Below, piece after piece: positions 24,963-34,176 of a stretch of 42,289 nucleotides of DNA. This DNA is from Streptosporangiaceae bacterium. Lineage in GTDB: Bacteria > Actinomycetota > Actinomycetes > Streptosporangiales > Streptosporangiaceae. Below the pieces are notes generated by a model, which did not search any database, had not been told where the DNA came from, and saw only the letters and a list, made by a program, of their open reading frames with translations. Position 1 is the stretch's first letter. Each line of letters opens with the position of its first letter. Made by a program: the position numbers and the translations under genes. The stretch lies in assembly GCA_030041275.1 (NCBI GenBank), contig JASHOE010000310.1, forward strand, positions 1 through 42,289, read 5' to 3'.

Positions 24963-27440
24963 TTACCTGGCGCCCTGGCTGACTACCCACGCCGCAACCT
25001 GCGCGCGCGAGTTGAGCCCGAGCTTGGCCATGATGTTGGCGACGTGCCTGGCAGCGGTGGCGGGACTGATGAACAGCTCTTCCGCGATGCCGCGGTTGGA
25101 TAGCCCGCGAGCTATCAGCAGCGCGATCTCTTGCTCCCTGGCGGTCAGGCCAGCGGACTCAGCGGCGTCCGGCGTCGCCTGGCGGCCCCCGTCGGGCGTG
25201 TGGTTCACCGGGAGAACCGACCGGAGCGCGTAGGTCGCCGCGTCGTGGGCGGTCAGCCGGCGGCCTTCCGCGAGCAGCCCGGCCACTAGCTCCGCGCCAG
25301 CGCGCTGATGGGCGGCCGCGAGCAAGCCGTCGAGCCGAGCCTGCGCCGCCGCTGACCGGCCGAGGCCAGCGGTATCGCGCAACGCGTTCGCGGCTCCCTC
25401 GAGGCGCACGGCCGTGCTGTCGTCCCCCCGGACGACAGCGAGCGCGGCGAACGCCTCGATGCCGCGGGCGATGCCCAGCCGCTGGCCGGTGGCGACGCTC
25501 AGCTCAAGGCTCTCGCGAAGGCTCGCGGCTGCAGTCGGCACGTCGAGCTCGTCCAGCGCGACCCAGCCGATGCCAGCCTGGCACCGGGCGACCTCGATCC
25601 GGGCACCCAGCTCGGTGAATAGCTCCAGTGCCGCCCGGAAGTGCTGGAGCGCGCTAGCGTTCTCGCGGCGGGCCCTAGCCAGGCTGCCGAATCCGTACAG
25701 CGCGTTCGCGATGCCCCAGACGTTGTGGTCCTTCAGCAGATCGAGCGCGATCTCGTACTCCGCCTCCGCGTCAGCTGGCCGCCCCACTCGCGCGAGGACA
25801 GTCGCCCGTGCGACATGGGCGAGACCTTGCTCCCAGTCGTCGGCGTGGGCGACGGCGGCGGCCACTGCGGCGTCGGCTTGCGCCAGCGCCTGCTCCGCCA
25901 GGCCGGCGCCCAGGCTGATGGCCGCGAGGATGCGCAGACCACACGCAGGGTTTGCCGCCTGGTACGTGCCGTTCATCGCTACGGCGGCCTGCGCGTTGCG
26001 GTTAGCGACGGGGTAGTCCTGGTGCTCGAAGGCAAGCTCGGCGCTAGCCATCAGCGCGCGCGCCCGCACACTGGCTGCTACCGGCTCGTCGAGCGTCAGG
26101 AACCTTCGGTACCAGGCCAGGCCCTCGGTGGCATCGCTGTAGATCACCCAGAGCGGCCGCAGCGCGGCGCAGAGCCGGAGGCCACGCTCAGCGTCCCTGG
26201 TATCCAGGCAGAAGCTCAGCGCGGCGCGGAAGTTGCCCCGCTCCGCGGACGCGCGATGATACAGCTCGACCTGCTCGAGCCTGGTCAGGGCGCCGCGCCT
26301 GAATGCCCGCACGTCGGTGTCCTCGGCGAACGCGAGAAGGCAACGCAGATGCCGGTCCCGGATCGCGGCTGCCTCGCCGGAGTCGGCGAGCCGGTCCGCC
26401 GCGTATTGCCGGATGGTGTCAAGCAACCGGTAACGCGCGTCGCCCCCCAGCTCGTCTTCGAGTGCGACCAGGGATTTGTCGATAAGCGCTGCGAGCAGAT
26501 CAAGTACGCGCGAGACCGGGATTTGCTCGTCGGCACAGACCTGCTCGGCCATCTCCAGGCTCCACCCGGCGAACACGGAGAGCCGTCGGAGCAGGGTCTG
26601 CTCGTCCGGTGTCAGGAGCTCGAAGCTCCAGTCGACGGCGGCCTGCAGCGTCTGCTGGCGCGGTGGCGCGGTCCGGTCCCCGGAGGCGAGCAGCCGAAAC
26701 CTGTCATCCAGTCGAGCGGCGATCTGCTCGACCGACAGCGCCCGGATCCGCGCAGCCGCGAGTTCGATCGCGAGCGGCAGCCCGTCGAGCGTCCGGCAGA
26801 TCTGCACCACATGCGACCAGTTGTCGGCGGTGAGTGCGAACCCCGGACGCACCGCCGCGGCCCGATCGGCGAACAGGCGCATGGCCTCGTCTGCGCCGGC
26901 GTCAGCTTCGGCGAGCGCACCTGGAGGCAGGGTCCTGGCCGGCAGCGACAGGGGTTGTACCCGCCACACCGTCTCGCCCCGTACCCGGAGCGGCTCCCTG
27001 CTGGTGGCGACGACGCGCAGCTGCGGGCAGCTGGAGATGAGGTCGTGGACCAGATCGGCAATCGCGTCGACGATGTGCTCGCAGGTGTCCAGGACCAGCA
27101 GCAGCTGCCTGCCGCGGACCGCGTCAGCGAGGGTGGCGGCAACGGGCCGACCTGGCTCCTCACCGATGCCAAGTGCGGTCGCGACCTGGCGCGCGGCGAG
27201 CGCTGGGTCGCTGGTCGCGGCCAGCTCGATGAGCCAGACCCCGTCCGGGAACTCGTCTGCCAGCTGCCAGCCGAGGCGCATCGCCAGCCTGGTCTTGCCG
27301 ATGCCGCCGGGACCGCAGAGCGTCAGCGCCCGCACGCTGCTCACAAGCAGGCGTAGGTCGCCGAGGTCACGATCTCGGCCGACGAAGCTGTTCGGTTCTG
27401 CGGGGAGGTTGCCCACGCGCTGTAGCGTTTCTGCGGTCAT
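24963..27440 (-). CDS. LuxR-type transcriptional regulator with ATPase and TPR-like region (LAL family)
   Basis: The protein has 825 residues. The start, RVGNLPAEPNSFVGRD, is typical of actinobacterial ATPase-regulators. Walker A is CGPGGIGKTR (42-51) and Walker B LLLVLDTCEH (113-122). A helical, Ala-rich repeat region with TPR character fills about 380-740, and a LuxR helix-turn-helix ends the protein (LTAREQEIALLIARGLSN, then AARHVANIMAKLGLNSRAQ). Such regulators act as ATP-dependent activators, often of sugar or secondary-metabolite genes. It lies 66 bases downstream of the GH38 gene on the same strand, so the mannosidase or its sugar is a candidate target. The ATG at 27440 fits the family; an in-frame GTG at 27485 has no ribosome site. 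Confidence 0.9.
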   Translation of the reverse strand: MTAETLQRVGNLPAEPNSFVGRDRDLGDLRLLVSSVRALTLCGPGGIGKTRLAMRLGWQLADEFPDGVWLIELAATSDPALAARQVATALGIGEEPGRPVAATLADAVRGRQLLLVLDTCEHIVDAIADLVHDLISSCPQLRVVATSREPLRVRGETVWRVQPLSLPARTLPPGALAEADAGADEAMRLFADRAAAVRPGFALTADNWSHVVQICRTLDGLPLAIELAAARIRALSVEQIAARLDDRFRLLASGDRTAPPRQQTLQAAVDWSFELLTPDEQTLLRRLSVFAGWSLEMAEQVCADEQIPVSRVLDLLAALIDKSLVALEDELGGDARYRLLDTIRQYAADRLADSGEAAAIRDRHLRCLLAFAEDTDVRAFRRGALTRLEQVELYHRASAERGNFRAALSFCLDTRDAERGLRLCAALRPLWVIYSDATEGLAWYRRFLTLDEPVAASVRARALMASAELAFEHQDYPVANRNAQAAVAMNGTYQAANPACGLRILAAISLGAGLAEQALAQADAAVAAAVAHADDWEQGLAHVARATVLARVGRPADAEAEYEIALDLLKDHNVWGIANALYGFGSLARARRENASALQHFRAALELFTELGARIEVARCQAGIGWVALDELDVPTAAASLRESLELSVATGQRLGIARGIEAFAALAVVRGDDSTAVRLEGAANALRDTAGLGRSAAAQARLDGLLAAAHQRAGAELVAGLLAEGRRLTAHDAATYALRSVLPVNHTPDGGRQATPDAAESAGLTAREQEIALLIARGLSNRGIAEELFISPATAARHVANIMAKLGLNSRAQVAAWVVSQGAR

Positions 27441-27506
27441 TGCTGCTTCGGTGCTTGTTCGGGTGGTAAAAGGCCAGTCTCTCACTGGTCAGGGCGTTCT
27501 GCACCG

Positions 27507-30500
27507 CTACCAGATGGTCACCTCGACAGGCTCGCTGTAGAGCACGCGGCCGAAGTACATGACCTTGACGATTGCCCACCACTGCTCGCCCGAGCGGGCG
27601 GTGGCCGGCGCTGAGACGGCAAACCTGAGCATCTGTTCTGCGGCGGCGGCTAGCGAGAAGCCCATCGTCCACCTGGTGACGTGTCGCCAGGTGCCGTGCG
27701 GCGAGATCAGCTGCGCCTCGCCGTGGATGGCAGTACCAGTCCTGTTGCGGAGCATCGTCTCAATCGCGCCGGTGCCGCCCGGGCGCAGCGCCAGCGCCGG
27801 GCTGATGACGCTGAGATGAGCCTCCCCGGCCAGCGCGGTCTCGGCCGCCTTGTGCATGGCCTGCAGCTGCGGCGCGGCCAGTTCGCGGCCTGGGACCGGC
27901 GGCTGGCCCATGGCCAGCAGCGCGACGTCCTCGATCAGCTGACCCGCCGGACCGTCGATCTGCGCGGTAAGGAACCGGCGCCCGGGTGGCGTGCCCGGCC
28001 TGGCGGCCACCGTGAGGTCGAAGCTCTGGTAGCCGAGCGGTCCGAGCTCATACCTGAATGGGCCGCCCGGAGCGACTTCAAACTCGGCGGGCACTACGAG
28101 GCGCGCGCCGCCGGCGGCGGGCTCGGGCCCGCAGGCCACGGTGAGCCGCAGCGCGGCCCACCCGTTGTCCAGCGCCACGGTGGTGGGGGACAGGTGCACC
28201 GCGACCGGCACGTTGCCCGCCGGAGCAGGTCCTTTGCCGTGCAGCCAGTACCGGGCGAACACCGGCTGGGCCGGCTCGGTGTCGGCCGAGCCGGGGCTGA
28301 CGGACGCAGCGCCGGCCGGCCCTGGGCCAGCCGATGCACTGTTGGCTGGCGTCGGGACGACGGTGCTGGCTCGCGTCGGGACGACGGTGCTGGCTGGCGT
28401 CGGGACGACGACGGCGGTGGCGAGGCCAGCAGCCGGCACCGTTATGGTCACGCCCTCGGCCGTCACGGGGATGGCCGCGCCGCGGCTGTCCTCGCACACG
28501 CTGGAGACGGCGGCGGCCGTGATACCGGCATAGAGGCTGACCTGGGCAGTTACCGTGCCCGAGCCGCCGATCTCGCGCAACCGGACGGTGACGCCATCGG
28601 CCGGGTCAGGCTGCGCTCCGGGGTAGAGCGGGTTGCCGTACGGCTTCAGGGCCGACAGCAGCACCCCAGCCGGCTCAACGCCGGCCAGCTGGGCGCGGGC
28701 CGGCAGCGTGCCCTTGTGCAGCCCCGTGGTGACCGTGAGTAGGTCGTGGTTGTAGTCCTGGCCGGCGGCCGGGAATCCGGCCGTGCGCCAGTCGCCCGGG
28801 CCGGCGGCGAGCGCGTACTCGAACGTGTGGCTCCAGTGCTGCCAGGAGAAGCTCGTGCCGTCCGGCACGGTCCGCTTCTTGCCGTCGATCCAGACTCCGG
28901 ACGGCCAGGTGCTGCACGCGCGCATCAGCGCCATCGTCACCAGACCCTGCGGCGTGACGAGCCCGCTCGGCGTGCCCCGATTCAGCAGCCCGACCGTGTG
29001 CGCGGCGAGCGCGGTTGCGGCACCGCCCGCGCCGTCTGACTCCGCAGACTGCAGGCCGGACGCCTCGATCACCGCGTCGGCGAGGTCGGCGGTCAGGCTG
29101 CCGATCTCGGCGGCCAGATCGGTGGCCGCGACGATGAGGACCGGCAGGTCGAGCGGCCCGCGCAAATCCGGGCCCGGTCCGAATGCGTCGGCCCGGCTGC
29201 GCCGGGCAGGCAGCCACAGGCGGGCAGCTCCGTTGGCCGAGAGCCGATCTGCGAGGGCGCCTGCGGCATCGGGGCCGGCGGCTGCAAGCACCTGCGCGGT
29301 GAAGTCGTTGTCGGCCGGTGAACCCAGGCAGATGCGGAAGTCGGGCAGGTTGGAGTCGAGCTCGGAGTAGCCGTACCGCGGGCCTTCCGGCTGCGAGCAG
29401 GTGGCAGTCACACCGCGGGCCGCCAGCGCGGCCATGAGGTCGCGGACGGGTGCCCGCAGCCTGGCCGGAGCGACTACCTCGGCCACCCCGATCGCCTGCA
29501 GCTCCGTGCCGCCGTCGGGCCTGGTCAGCCGGATGGCCGCAGTCGAGCCGATGGCGAGCCACTCATTCGCTGGGCAGTCCAGGGTGTAGCTGTGCTCGGC
29601 GACGTCGCTGTCGGTGGGTCCGGGCGGCCGCCCGATGACCGCGACGGCCGTCTGGTAAACGGGGAGCCCACCAGGCACGTTGGCCGGAAACACGACCCTG
29701 AGCAGGTGATCCTGGCCGATCGAGCCGTCCACGTGGGTACGGAATTCGATGCGGTCCGCGCCGTGCCAGAGCAGGGTCTCCTGGGTAACGAGCAGCCCGC
29801 CAAGCTCGAGCGTGGCCACGAGCCTGCTGCCGATGGGACTGTGCTCCGTGCGGACAGCGGCGGCACGGGCCGTGGTGCCCGTGCCAGGCCCGGCCGGGCA
29901 CAGCAGCCACGGACCTTCCGCCCAGCGCGGATGCCCCGGATGCTCGGGCTGCAACACCAGCTCGTTCCCGCCGCCGCCCGGCTGGATGAGTTCGGTGCCT
30001 GTCCGCTTGTCCAGCACCCTGCCGAGGGTGCCACCGCGGCTGGGATCGGCCTCGACGCGGAAGAACTCATTCTCCAGCAGCGGCTGCTGGCCAGCGGGCT
30101 GCCAGCCCGCCGCCCCGGCTACGGTGGCCGTCGCTGAGCGGACGACGTAGGTGCGGTACCCCACGCCTGGAACGTTCGCGGCGCGGAACGTCAGCCGGAC
30201 CGCCCGCAGCGCGCCGTCGGCAGCTCGCTCGATGCCCTCGGCGAGGAACGGTAGCTCGGCGCCGGCGTCGTCATGCAGGCTCAGCCAGGCCGGCCAGTCC
30301 GGCGGCATGGTCAGCTCGACGGTCGCCATGGCGGTGCGCTCGGCGGACACCGAGTTGACCACCACGACGGCGAGTGCTCCCGCCGGCGCGTCTGGTGCCA
30401 GACTCCCGGTGTCGGCACGCTCGGCCAGGTGCCGGATAGCGGCCGCGCGCGCCTGGTCACCCCGCTCCCATGCCTCGCGCCAGCCCGCCACCAGGTCGAG

Positions 30501-31952
30501 GTAGACCTGGTCACCCTCGCTCCCGGTGATCCCGTCGTGGTGTGCGCCGAATACCAGCAGGCGCCAGGCCTTGTCGATGCTCGCGGCCGGGTAGGGCGCG
30601 CCAGCCAGCCACGCCAGGGTGCCAAGTCGCTCGCCGTCGAGCACCGCTGCCTCTGCTGCGCGCTGCGCCTGCTTGGTGTCGATGTAGGTGACGTCCTTGC
30701 CGGTGTACACCGGGTTCATGTCCCTGGTCTGCGGTGAGAGCCAGATGTCACGCGCGGTCGCCTCGGCCCGCACGGCGGCGAAGAACTCGCTCGGCACTGC
30801 GGTCACGAATCGCGGCCAGGTGTATCGCGCGTTCCAGTCCCGGTGGATGGGGGCCGCCCAGCGCGGCGGGATGGTGTGGTCGCCGCCCACCGGCAGCAGT
30901 ACGTTGCGGGTGGCCGCGACGGGCGCGAGCTGACGGAATTGCTCGTAGGCGTGAGCCTCTGCGGTTGGCAGGTCGGCAGCGTGGTGGCCGGCCAGCCAGC
31001 CGGCTGAATAGTGGTTCGCCATATAGCTGGTGAGCAGGCCGGTGCCGTCCGGTGCCAGCCACTCGAATTCAGAGGCGAACTGCATGAGCCGGTTGTCACC
31101 CGCCGACGCCCGCGGCCCCCACTGGTGGAACGGGCCGCGAGCCCAGGCCGACTCGGTCAGGCCGGCCGCGGCCATGATGGCGGGATAGCCGGGATCGAAG
31201 CCGAACGCGTCCAGCATCCAGGCCGTCCGTGGATCGCCGCCGAGCACTCCGCGCTGGTAGGCGATGCCGTACACAGCGTTGCGGATGGTGGACTCCACGC
31301 AGGTCAGGTTCGTGTTCGGCTCGTTGTAGCTGCCGCCGACCAGTTCGATGCGGCCGGCCTTGATGAACTCGAGCAGGTCGGCGCGATCCTGCGGGTGGGC
31401 GTCGAAGAACGGCTTGAGGTAGTCGAGCTCGGCCAAAACGAACTTGTAGTCGCCGTCCCGCCGGGCGGCTTCCAGGTGCAGCTGCATCAGCTCGAATGCG
31501 CCCCTCACCTCAGGCAGCTCGCCACTGGCGTCGGGCAGTACAAGGCGTGTCTCGGTGAACTGCCCCTGCGTGTTCCACCAGACCGGGTCGTAATGGAAGT
31601 GGCTGACCATCCACATCGTCCAGCCCGGCTCGGCGACGGTGATCTCAGCCGCGAGCTCAGTGCTGCCGCCCGGCCACGACGCGGTGGCGAGCACGGCAGC
31701 CGTCGTGCCAGGACGCGCGCCCGCCGGCCCGGACACGGCCACCTCCGCCGTGGCCGCACCCCCCGGTGGCAACTCGGTCACCACGGCAGGCCGGGGAGTG
31801 CCGATATCCCGGCCGCGCACCGCGACGGTCACACCCGCGGGCCCGCCGGCCACGGCAGGACCGGTGTTGACCAGGGCGACGCGGACGATCTGCAGTGGCC
31901 GGTCGGCTGGTCCGGTGAACAGGTCGGTGGATTCGACGCCGCTGATGAGCAT
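27507..31952 (-). CDS. GH38 alpha-mannosidase, multidomain, very large
   Basis: The protein has 1481 residues. An Ig-like beta domain (about 1-110) comes before the GH38 barrel. Zn ligands and nucleophile are in place: His120 and Asp122 (SHFHYDPVW), Asp248 (WMLDAFGFD) and AHHDGITG (His471/472). Middle and C-terminal beta-sandwich domains follow, with a Pro/Thr/Ala-rich linker near 1180-1210 and an extra C-terminal NEW3-like region. GH38 enzymes remove alpha-mannose from glycans or mannosides. No signal peptide is seen, so it is probably cytoplasmic and acts on imported sugars. The ATG at 31952 has no ribosome site and sits inside a 12-base palindrome, so the message may be leaderless. Genes for a GNAT and a VOC protein lie upstream on the same strand, and the LuxR gene lies downstream. 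Confidence 0.92.
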   Translation of the reverse strand: MLISGVESTDLFTGPADRPLQIVRVALVNTGPAVAGGPAGVTVAVRGRDIGTPRPAVVTELPPGGAATAEVAVSGPAGARPGTTAAVLATASWPGGSTELAAEITVAEPGWTMWMVSHFHYDPVWWNTQGQFTETRLVLPDASGELPEVRGAFELMQLHLEAARRDGDYKFVLAELDYLKPFFDAHPQDRADLLEFIKAGRIELVGGSYNEPNTNLTCVESTIRNAVYGIAYQRGVLGGDPRTAWMLDAFGFDPGYPAIMAAAGLTESAWARGPFHQWGPRASAGDNRLMQFASEFEWLAPDGTGLLTSYMANHYSAGWLAGHHAADLPTAEAHAYEQFRQLAPVAATRNVLLPVGGDHTIPPRWAAPIHRDWNARYTWPRFVTAVPSEFFAAVRAEATARDIWLSPQTRDMNPVYTGKDVTYIDTKQAQRAAEAAVLDGERLGTLAWLAGAPYPAASIDKAWRLLVFGAHHDGITGSEGDQVYLDLVAGWREAWERGDQARAAAIRHLAERADTGSLAPDAPAGALAVVVVNSVSAERTAMATVELTMPPDWPAWLSLHDDAGAELPFLAEGIERAADGALRAVRLTFRAANVPGVGYRTYVVRSATATVAGAAGWQPAGQQPLLENEFFRVEADPSRGGTLGRVLDKRTGTELIQPGGGGNELVLQPEHPGHPRWAEGPWLLCPAGPGTGTTARAAAVRTEHSPIGSRLVATLELGGLLVTQETLLWHGADRIEFRTHVDGSIGQDHLLRVVFPANVPGGLPVYQTAVAVIGRPPGPTDSDVAEHSYTLDCPANEWLAIGSTAAIRLTRPDGGTELQAIGVAEVVAPARLRAPVRDLMAALAARGVTATCSQPEGPRYGYSELDSNLPDFRICLGSPADNDFTAQVLAAAGPDAAGALADRLSANGAARLWLPARRSRADAFGPGPDLRGPLDLPVLIVAATDLAAEIGSLTADLADAVIEASGLQSAESDGAGGAATALAAHTVGLLNRGTPSGLVTPQGLVTMALMRACSTWPSGVWIDGKKRTVPDGTSFSWQHWSHTFEYALAAGPGDWRTAGFPAAGQDYNHDLLTVTTGLHKGTLPARAQLAGVEPAGVLLSALKPYGNPLYPGAQPDPADGVTVRLREIGGSGTVTAQVSLYAGITAAAVSSVCEDSRGAAIPVTAEGVTITVPAAGLATAVVVPTPASTVVPTRASTVVPTPANSASAGPGPAGAASVSPGSADTEPAQPVFARYWLHGKGPAPAGNVPVAVHLSPTTVALDNGWAALRLTVACGPEPAAGGARLVVPAEFEVAPGGPFRYELGPLGYQSFDLTVAARPGTPPGRRFLTAQIDGPAGQLIEDVALLAMGQPPVPGRELAAPQLQAMHKAAETALAGEAHLSVISPALALRPGGTGAIETMLRNRTGTAIHGEAQLISPHGTWRHVTRWTMGFSLAAAAEQMLRFAVSAPATARSGEQWWAIVKVMYFGRVLYSEPVEVTIW
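28344..28412 (-). repeat. 24-base tandem repeat in the mannosidase linker
   Basis: Three near-identical 24-base units (starting at 28344, 28368 and 28392, the last one partial) code for a repeated STVVPTPA/STVVPTRA linker. The copy number is likely to vary between strains because such arrays slip. Confidence 0.85.
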
Positions 31953-31961
31953 GACGTCATG
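31950..31961. promoter_or_regulatory. 12-base palindrome over the mannosidase start codon
   Basis: CATGACGTCATG is a perfect palindrome that includes the mannosidase ATG (31952 on the minus strand). It could be an operator or a coincidence of the start region. Confidence 0.3.
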
Positions 31962-31995
31962 GTCGCATGTTCAGTGCAGAGCGACGCCGCTCATG

Positions 31996-32514
31996 TTAGC
32001 CGTGCGGGGACGGCCGCGGGCCGTCGGTCGGTGCCGCACCGCGGCCGGCCGCGAGCGCGTGCAGCGCCGGACCGGTCAGCCGGTGCACGGTCCACTCGTC
32101 CATGGGGGTGGCGCCCAGCTTGGCGTAGAAGCCGAGAGCGGGTGAGTTCCAGTCGAGCACGGCCCACTCGAGCCTGCCGAAGCCGCGCTCGACGCACAGC
32201 CTGGCCAGCTCGGCGAGCAGGCTCCGGCCGTAGCCGAACCCGCGCAGCTCCGGCTCCACGTAGAGGTCTTCGAGATAGATGCCATGGCGGCCCTGCCAGG
32301 TCGAGTAGCTGAGGTACCACAGGGCGAAGCCCACCACCCGGCCGTCGTGATCGGCGACGTGTGCGAATACCGCCGGCTCGGGACCGAAAAGGGCAAGCGC
32401 CAGGTCCGCTTCGCTGCCCGTGACCTCAGGCAGGGCTCGCTCGTACTCGGCCAGATTGCGGATGAGCCGGTAGATGGCCGGGCTGTCGCCCCGCTGCGCG
32501 GGCCTGATCAGCAC
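31996..32514 (-). CDS. GNAT family N-acetyltransferase (diamine/SAT-like)
   Basis: The protein has 172 residues. Acetyl-CoA binding motif A is visible as YLEDLYVEPELRGFGYGRSL (R-x-x-G-x-G type), and the end reads EWAVLDWNSPALGFYAKLGA, as in spermidine/diamine or thialysine acetyltransferases. The family moves the acetyl group of acetyl-CoA to an amine in the cytoplasm. The exact substrate is not readable. The start is a GTG at 32514 with no strong ribosome site. It lies 43 bases before the mannosidase and 40 bases after the VOC gene on the same strand, so a common transcript is possible. Confidence 0.88.
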   Translation of the reverse strand: MLIRPAQRGDSPAIYRLIRNLAEYERALPEVTGSEADLALALFGPEPAVFAHVADHDGRVVGFALWYLSYSTWQGRHGIYLEDLYVEPELRGFGYGRSLLAELARLCVERGFGRLEWAVLDWNSPALGFYAKLGATPMDEWTVHRLTGPALHALAAGRGAAPTDGPRPSPHG

Positions 32515-32554
32515 GGACGTCCCGCGACCGGCGCGCCGCTACGCCGCCCCATGA

Positions 32555-32929
32555 TCACTCACTGCCCTCCTCGAGCAGGAGGTGGTAACCGTTGGGCGTG
32601 CGTGCGTGCAGTACCCGGTACTGCCAGTCCGAGCTTGGCGCCATCAGTTCCTCGCGGAAGCGGACCCCCGCCTCAGCCAGCCGCTTCTTGGCCAGCTCAA
32701 GGTCGCTCACGCCGAACTGCCAGGTCAGAACCCGGTCGACTACGTTCGGCGAAAAGTCCTGCCGCCACTCGATGCCGAACTCGATCTTGCCGTGACCGAG
32801 CGCGACGAAATACGGGTACTCCGGGCCCTCGTAAGTGACGTCGAATCCAAGGGCCTCGTAGAACTGCCGTTCCGCCTGCAGATCGCCGACAAACAAGATC
32901 GGAATGATCCGGCTGAACAATGCCGCCAT
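32555..32929 (-). CDS. VOC superfamily (glyoxalase/bleomycin-resistance-like) protein
   Basis: The protein has 124 residues with the two beta-alpha-beta-beta-beta units of the VOC fold: RIIPILFVGDLQAERQFYEALGF at the start and YRVLHARTPNGYHLLLEEGSE at the end. The closing Glu of the metal site is visible (LLEEGSE), while the usual N-terminal metal His is not obvious. Family members include antibiotic-binding proteins, dioxygenases and isomerases, so no reaction is assigned. The ATG at 32929 is where the fold begins; a longer in-frame extension upstream has no family match and lies in the region of the divergent promoter. Confidence 0.8.
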   Translation of the reverse strand: MAALFSRIIPILFVGDLQAERQFYEALGFDVTYEGPEYPYFVALGHGKIEFGIEWRQDFSPNVVDRVLTWQFGVSDLELAKKRLAEAGVRFREELMAPSSDWQYRVLHARTPNGYHLLLEEGSE

Positions 32930-33147
32930 AGTGCGACATGGTAGCGACCTCAGGCCACGGAGCGTAACAGGCTGCGCCGATCCGTGCAGGGGCGCCGGGC
33001 AACGCCTCGTGGCGTGTGGTTTGCCATCCCACGGCGGCCTATTGAAACAGGGAGTAGTGGGTAGATTACATTGGGTACCGGGGTGGGCAGCCGTGGCTGC
33101 CGCGGCCATCACTGTCCGGTGATAGCGACTCGGGGGGAGATGTCACC

Positions 33148-33954
33148 ATGACGACGCAGGCCGAAGATCTCCTCGGCGCGCGAGTAACTGGCGCCGACGG
33201 CAAGGTAGTAGGGACCGTCGAGCAGGTATTCAGGGACGACGTAGACGGGACGCCCGCCTGGGCTCGCGTTCGGGCCGGCAAATCCGGCCGCTTCGTGCCG
33301 CTGGGCAGTAGCCAGGTCACCGCGGACGGCCTCAATGTCCCGTTCGACAGCCAGAAGATCATGAGTGGACCGGAAATCGACGCTGGTCAGCACATGTCGG
33401 CGTCGCAGGCCGAGGAGCTGAGCAGGTATTACGGCCTCACGGTCCCCACGCAGCAGCCCAGGGGCAAGCTTGCGGAAGACTCCGGCGAGGCAGCCGGACC
33501 GCAGCAAGGCACCCAGGCACAGGCCGGCCAAATGCCGGCCGGCGACCAGGCCGGATCGGACTGGATGGTCCGGCAGGAAGAGCAGATCCAGGTCGGCAAG
33601 GAGATGCTGGAGACCGGCCGGGTCCGGCTGCACAAGTACGTCGACGTCGAGTCGATCGAGCAGCCGGTGCACCTGTACCGGGAGGAGTTCGACATCGAGC
33701 GCATCCCGATCAGTGGCGACGAGCGGGTATCCGGAAACATCTCCGAGGGCGTGCAGGAGATCGTCCTGCACGAGGAGCGAGCCGTCCTGCGCAAGGAGCT
33801 CGTGCCGGTGGAGCGGGTGCGGCTTCGCACCAGGCAGGTCCAGCAGGACACCACGGTGCGAGACGAGATCCGCCGGGAGCGCATCGAGGTCGAGCCGGAC
33901 CAGCAGTTCGCCAGCAACAGGCCCGGTGACGTCGGCGGCAAGGGCCGGCGGTAG
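33148..33954 (+). CDS. PRC-barrel and DUF2382 (YsnF/AvaK-type) stress protein
   Basis: The protein has 268 residues. A PRC-barrel domain lies at about 1-75 (DLLGARVTGADGKVVGTVEQ), a Gln/Ala-rich linker at about 105-140, and a DUF2382 domain at about 145-260 with charged repeats (VRLHKYVDVESIEQPVHLYREE and LHEERAVLRKELVPVERV). Such proteins are common in actinobacteria, often induced by stress; their biochemical role is not settled. The ATG at 33148 follows a G-rich ribosome site (GGGGGGAG). Two GGGTA boxes (near 33056 and 33073) lie upstream and recall stress-sigma -10 elements. A strong terminator follows at 33978. Confidence 0.9.
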   Translation: MTTQAEDLLGARVTGADGKVVGTVEQVFRDDVDGTPAWARVRAGKSGRFVPLGSSQVTADGLNVPFDSQKIMSGPEIDAGQHMSASQAEELSRYYGLTVPTQQPRGKLAEDSGEAAGPQQGTQAQAGQMPAGDQAGSDWMVRQEEQIQVGKEMLETGRVRLHKYVDVESIEQPVHLYREEFDIERIPISGDERVSGNISEGVQEIVLHEERAVLRKELVPVERVRLRTRQVQQDTTVRDEIRRERIEVEPDQQFASNRPGDVGGKGRR

Positions 33955-33977
33955 CTAGAGCGTCCGTCAGGATCCCG

Positions 33978-34008
33978 CCAGGGCCCCCGGCTCAGCCGGG
34001 GGCCCTGG
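33978..34008 (+). terminator. Terminator hairpin after the PRC-barrel gene
   Basis: CCAGGGCCCCCGGC (33978-33991) and its perfect complement (33995-34008) form a 14-base stem with a TCA loop, 23 bases past the stop codon. Only a short TTG follows the stem. Confidence 0.85.
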
Positions 34009-34053
34009 CTTGTCCGCTCGCGCGCGGGGGGTCCAGTCTTGTCCGCTCGCGCG
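34009..34053. repeat. 16-base direct repeat in the lgt upstream region
   Basis: CTTGTCCGCTCGCGCG occurs at 34009-34024 and again at 34038-34053. The second copy continues into a small stem GTCCGC-TCGC-GCGGAC (34041-34056). Its meaning is not known. Confidence 0.7.
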
Positions 34054-34162
34054 GACGCTGAGGTCCGGCTGGATATCGAGCGTCGGCGCATTGCGCCAGG
34101 CTGGCAGAACCCGGTCAGAGCGGGCAGCGGGCACAACACTGGCCGGCCGCTGCCGGCAGGCG

Positions 34163-34168
34163 GATAAT
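34163..34168 (+). promoter_or_regulatory. Candidate -10 box of a leaderless lgt transcript
   Basis: GATAAT matches the -10 consensus at five of six bases and ends 8 bases before the lgt ATG at 34177, which has no Shine-Dalgarno sequence. No clear -35 box was found. Confidence 0.35.
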
Positions 34169-34176
34169 CTCGTGGC

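Noticed and set aside
25641..27356. 571-codon plus-strand frame opposite the LuxR gene
   Set aside because: No domains seen; codon positions follow the GC bias of the opposite strand.
28344..28412. CRISPR-like array
   Set aside because: The repeats are in tandem without spacers and encode a protein linker.
31011..32312. 433-codon plus-strand frame opposite the mannosidase and GNAT genes
   Set aside because: It spans two real genes on the other strand and has no recognisable product.
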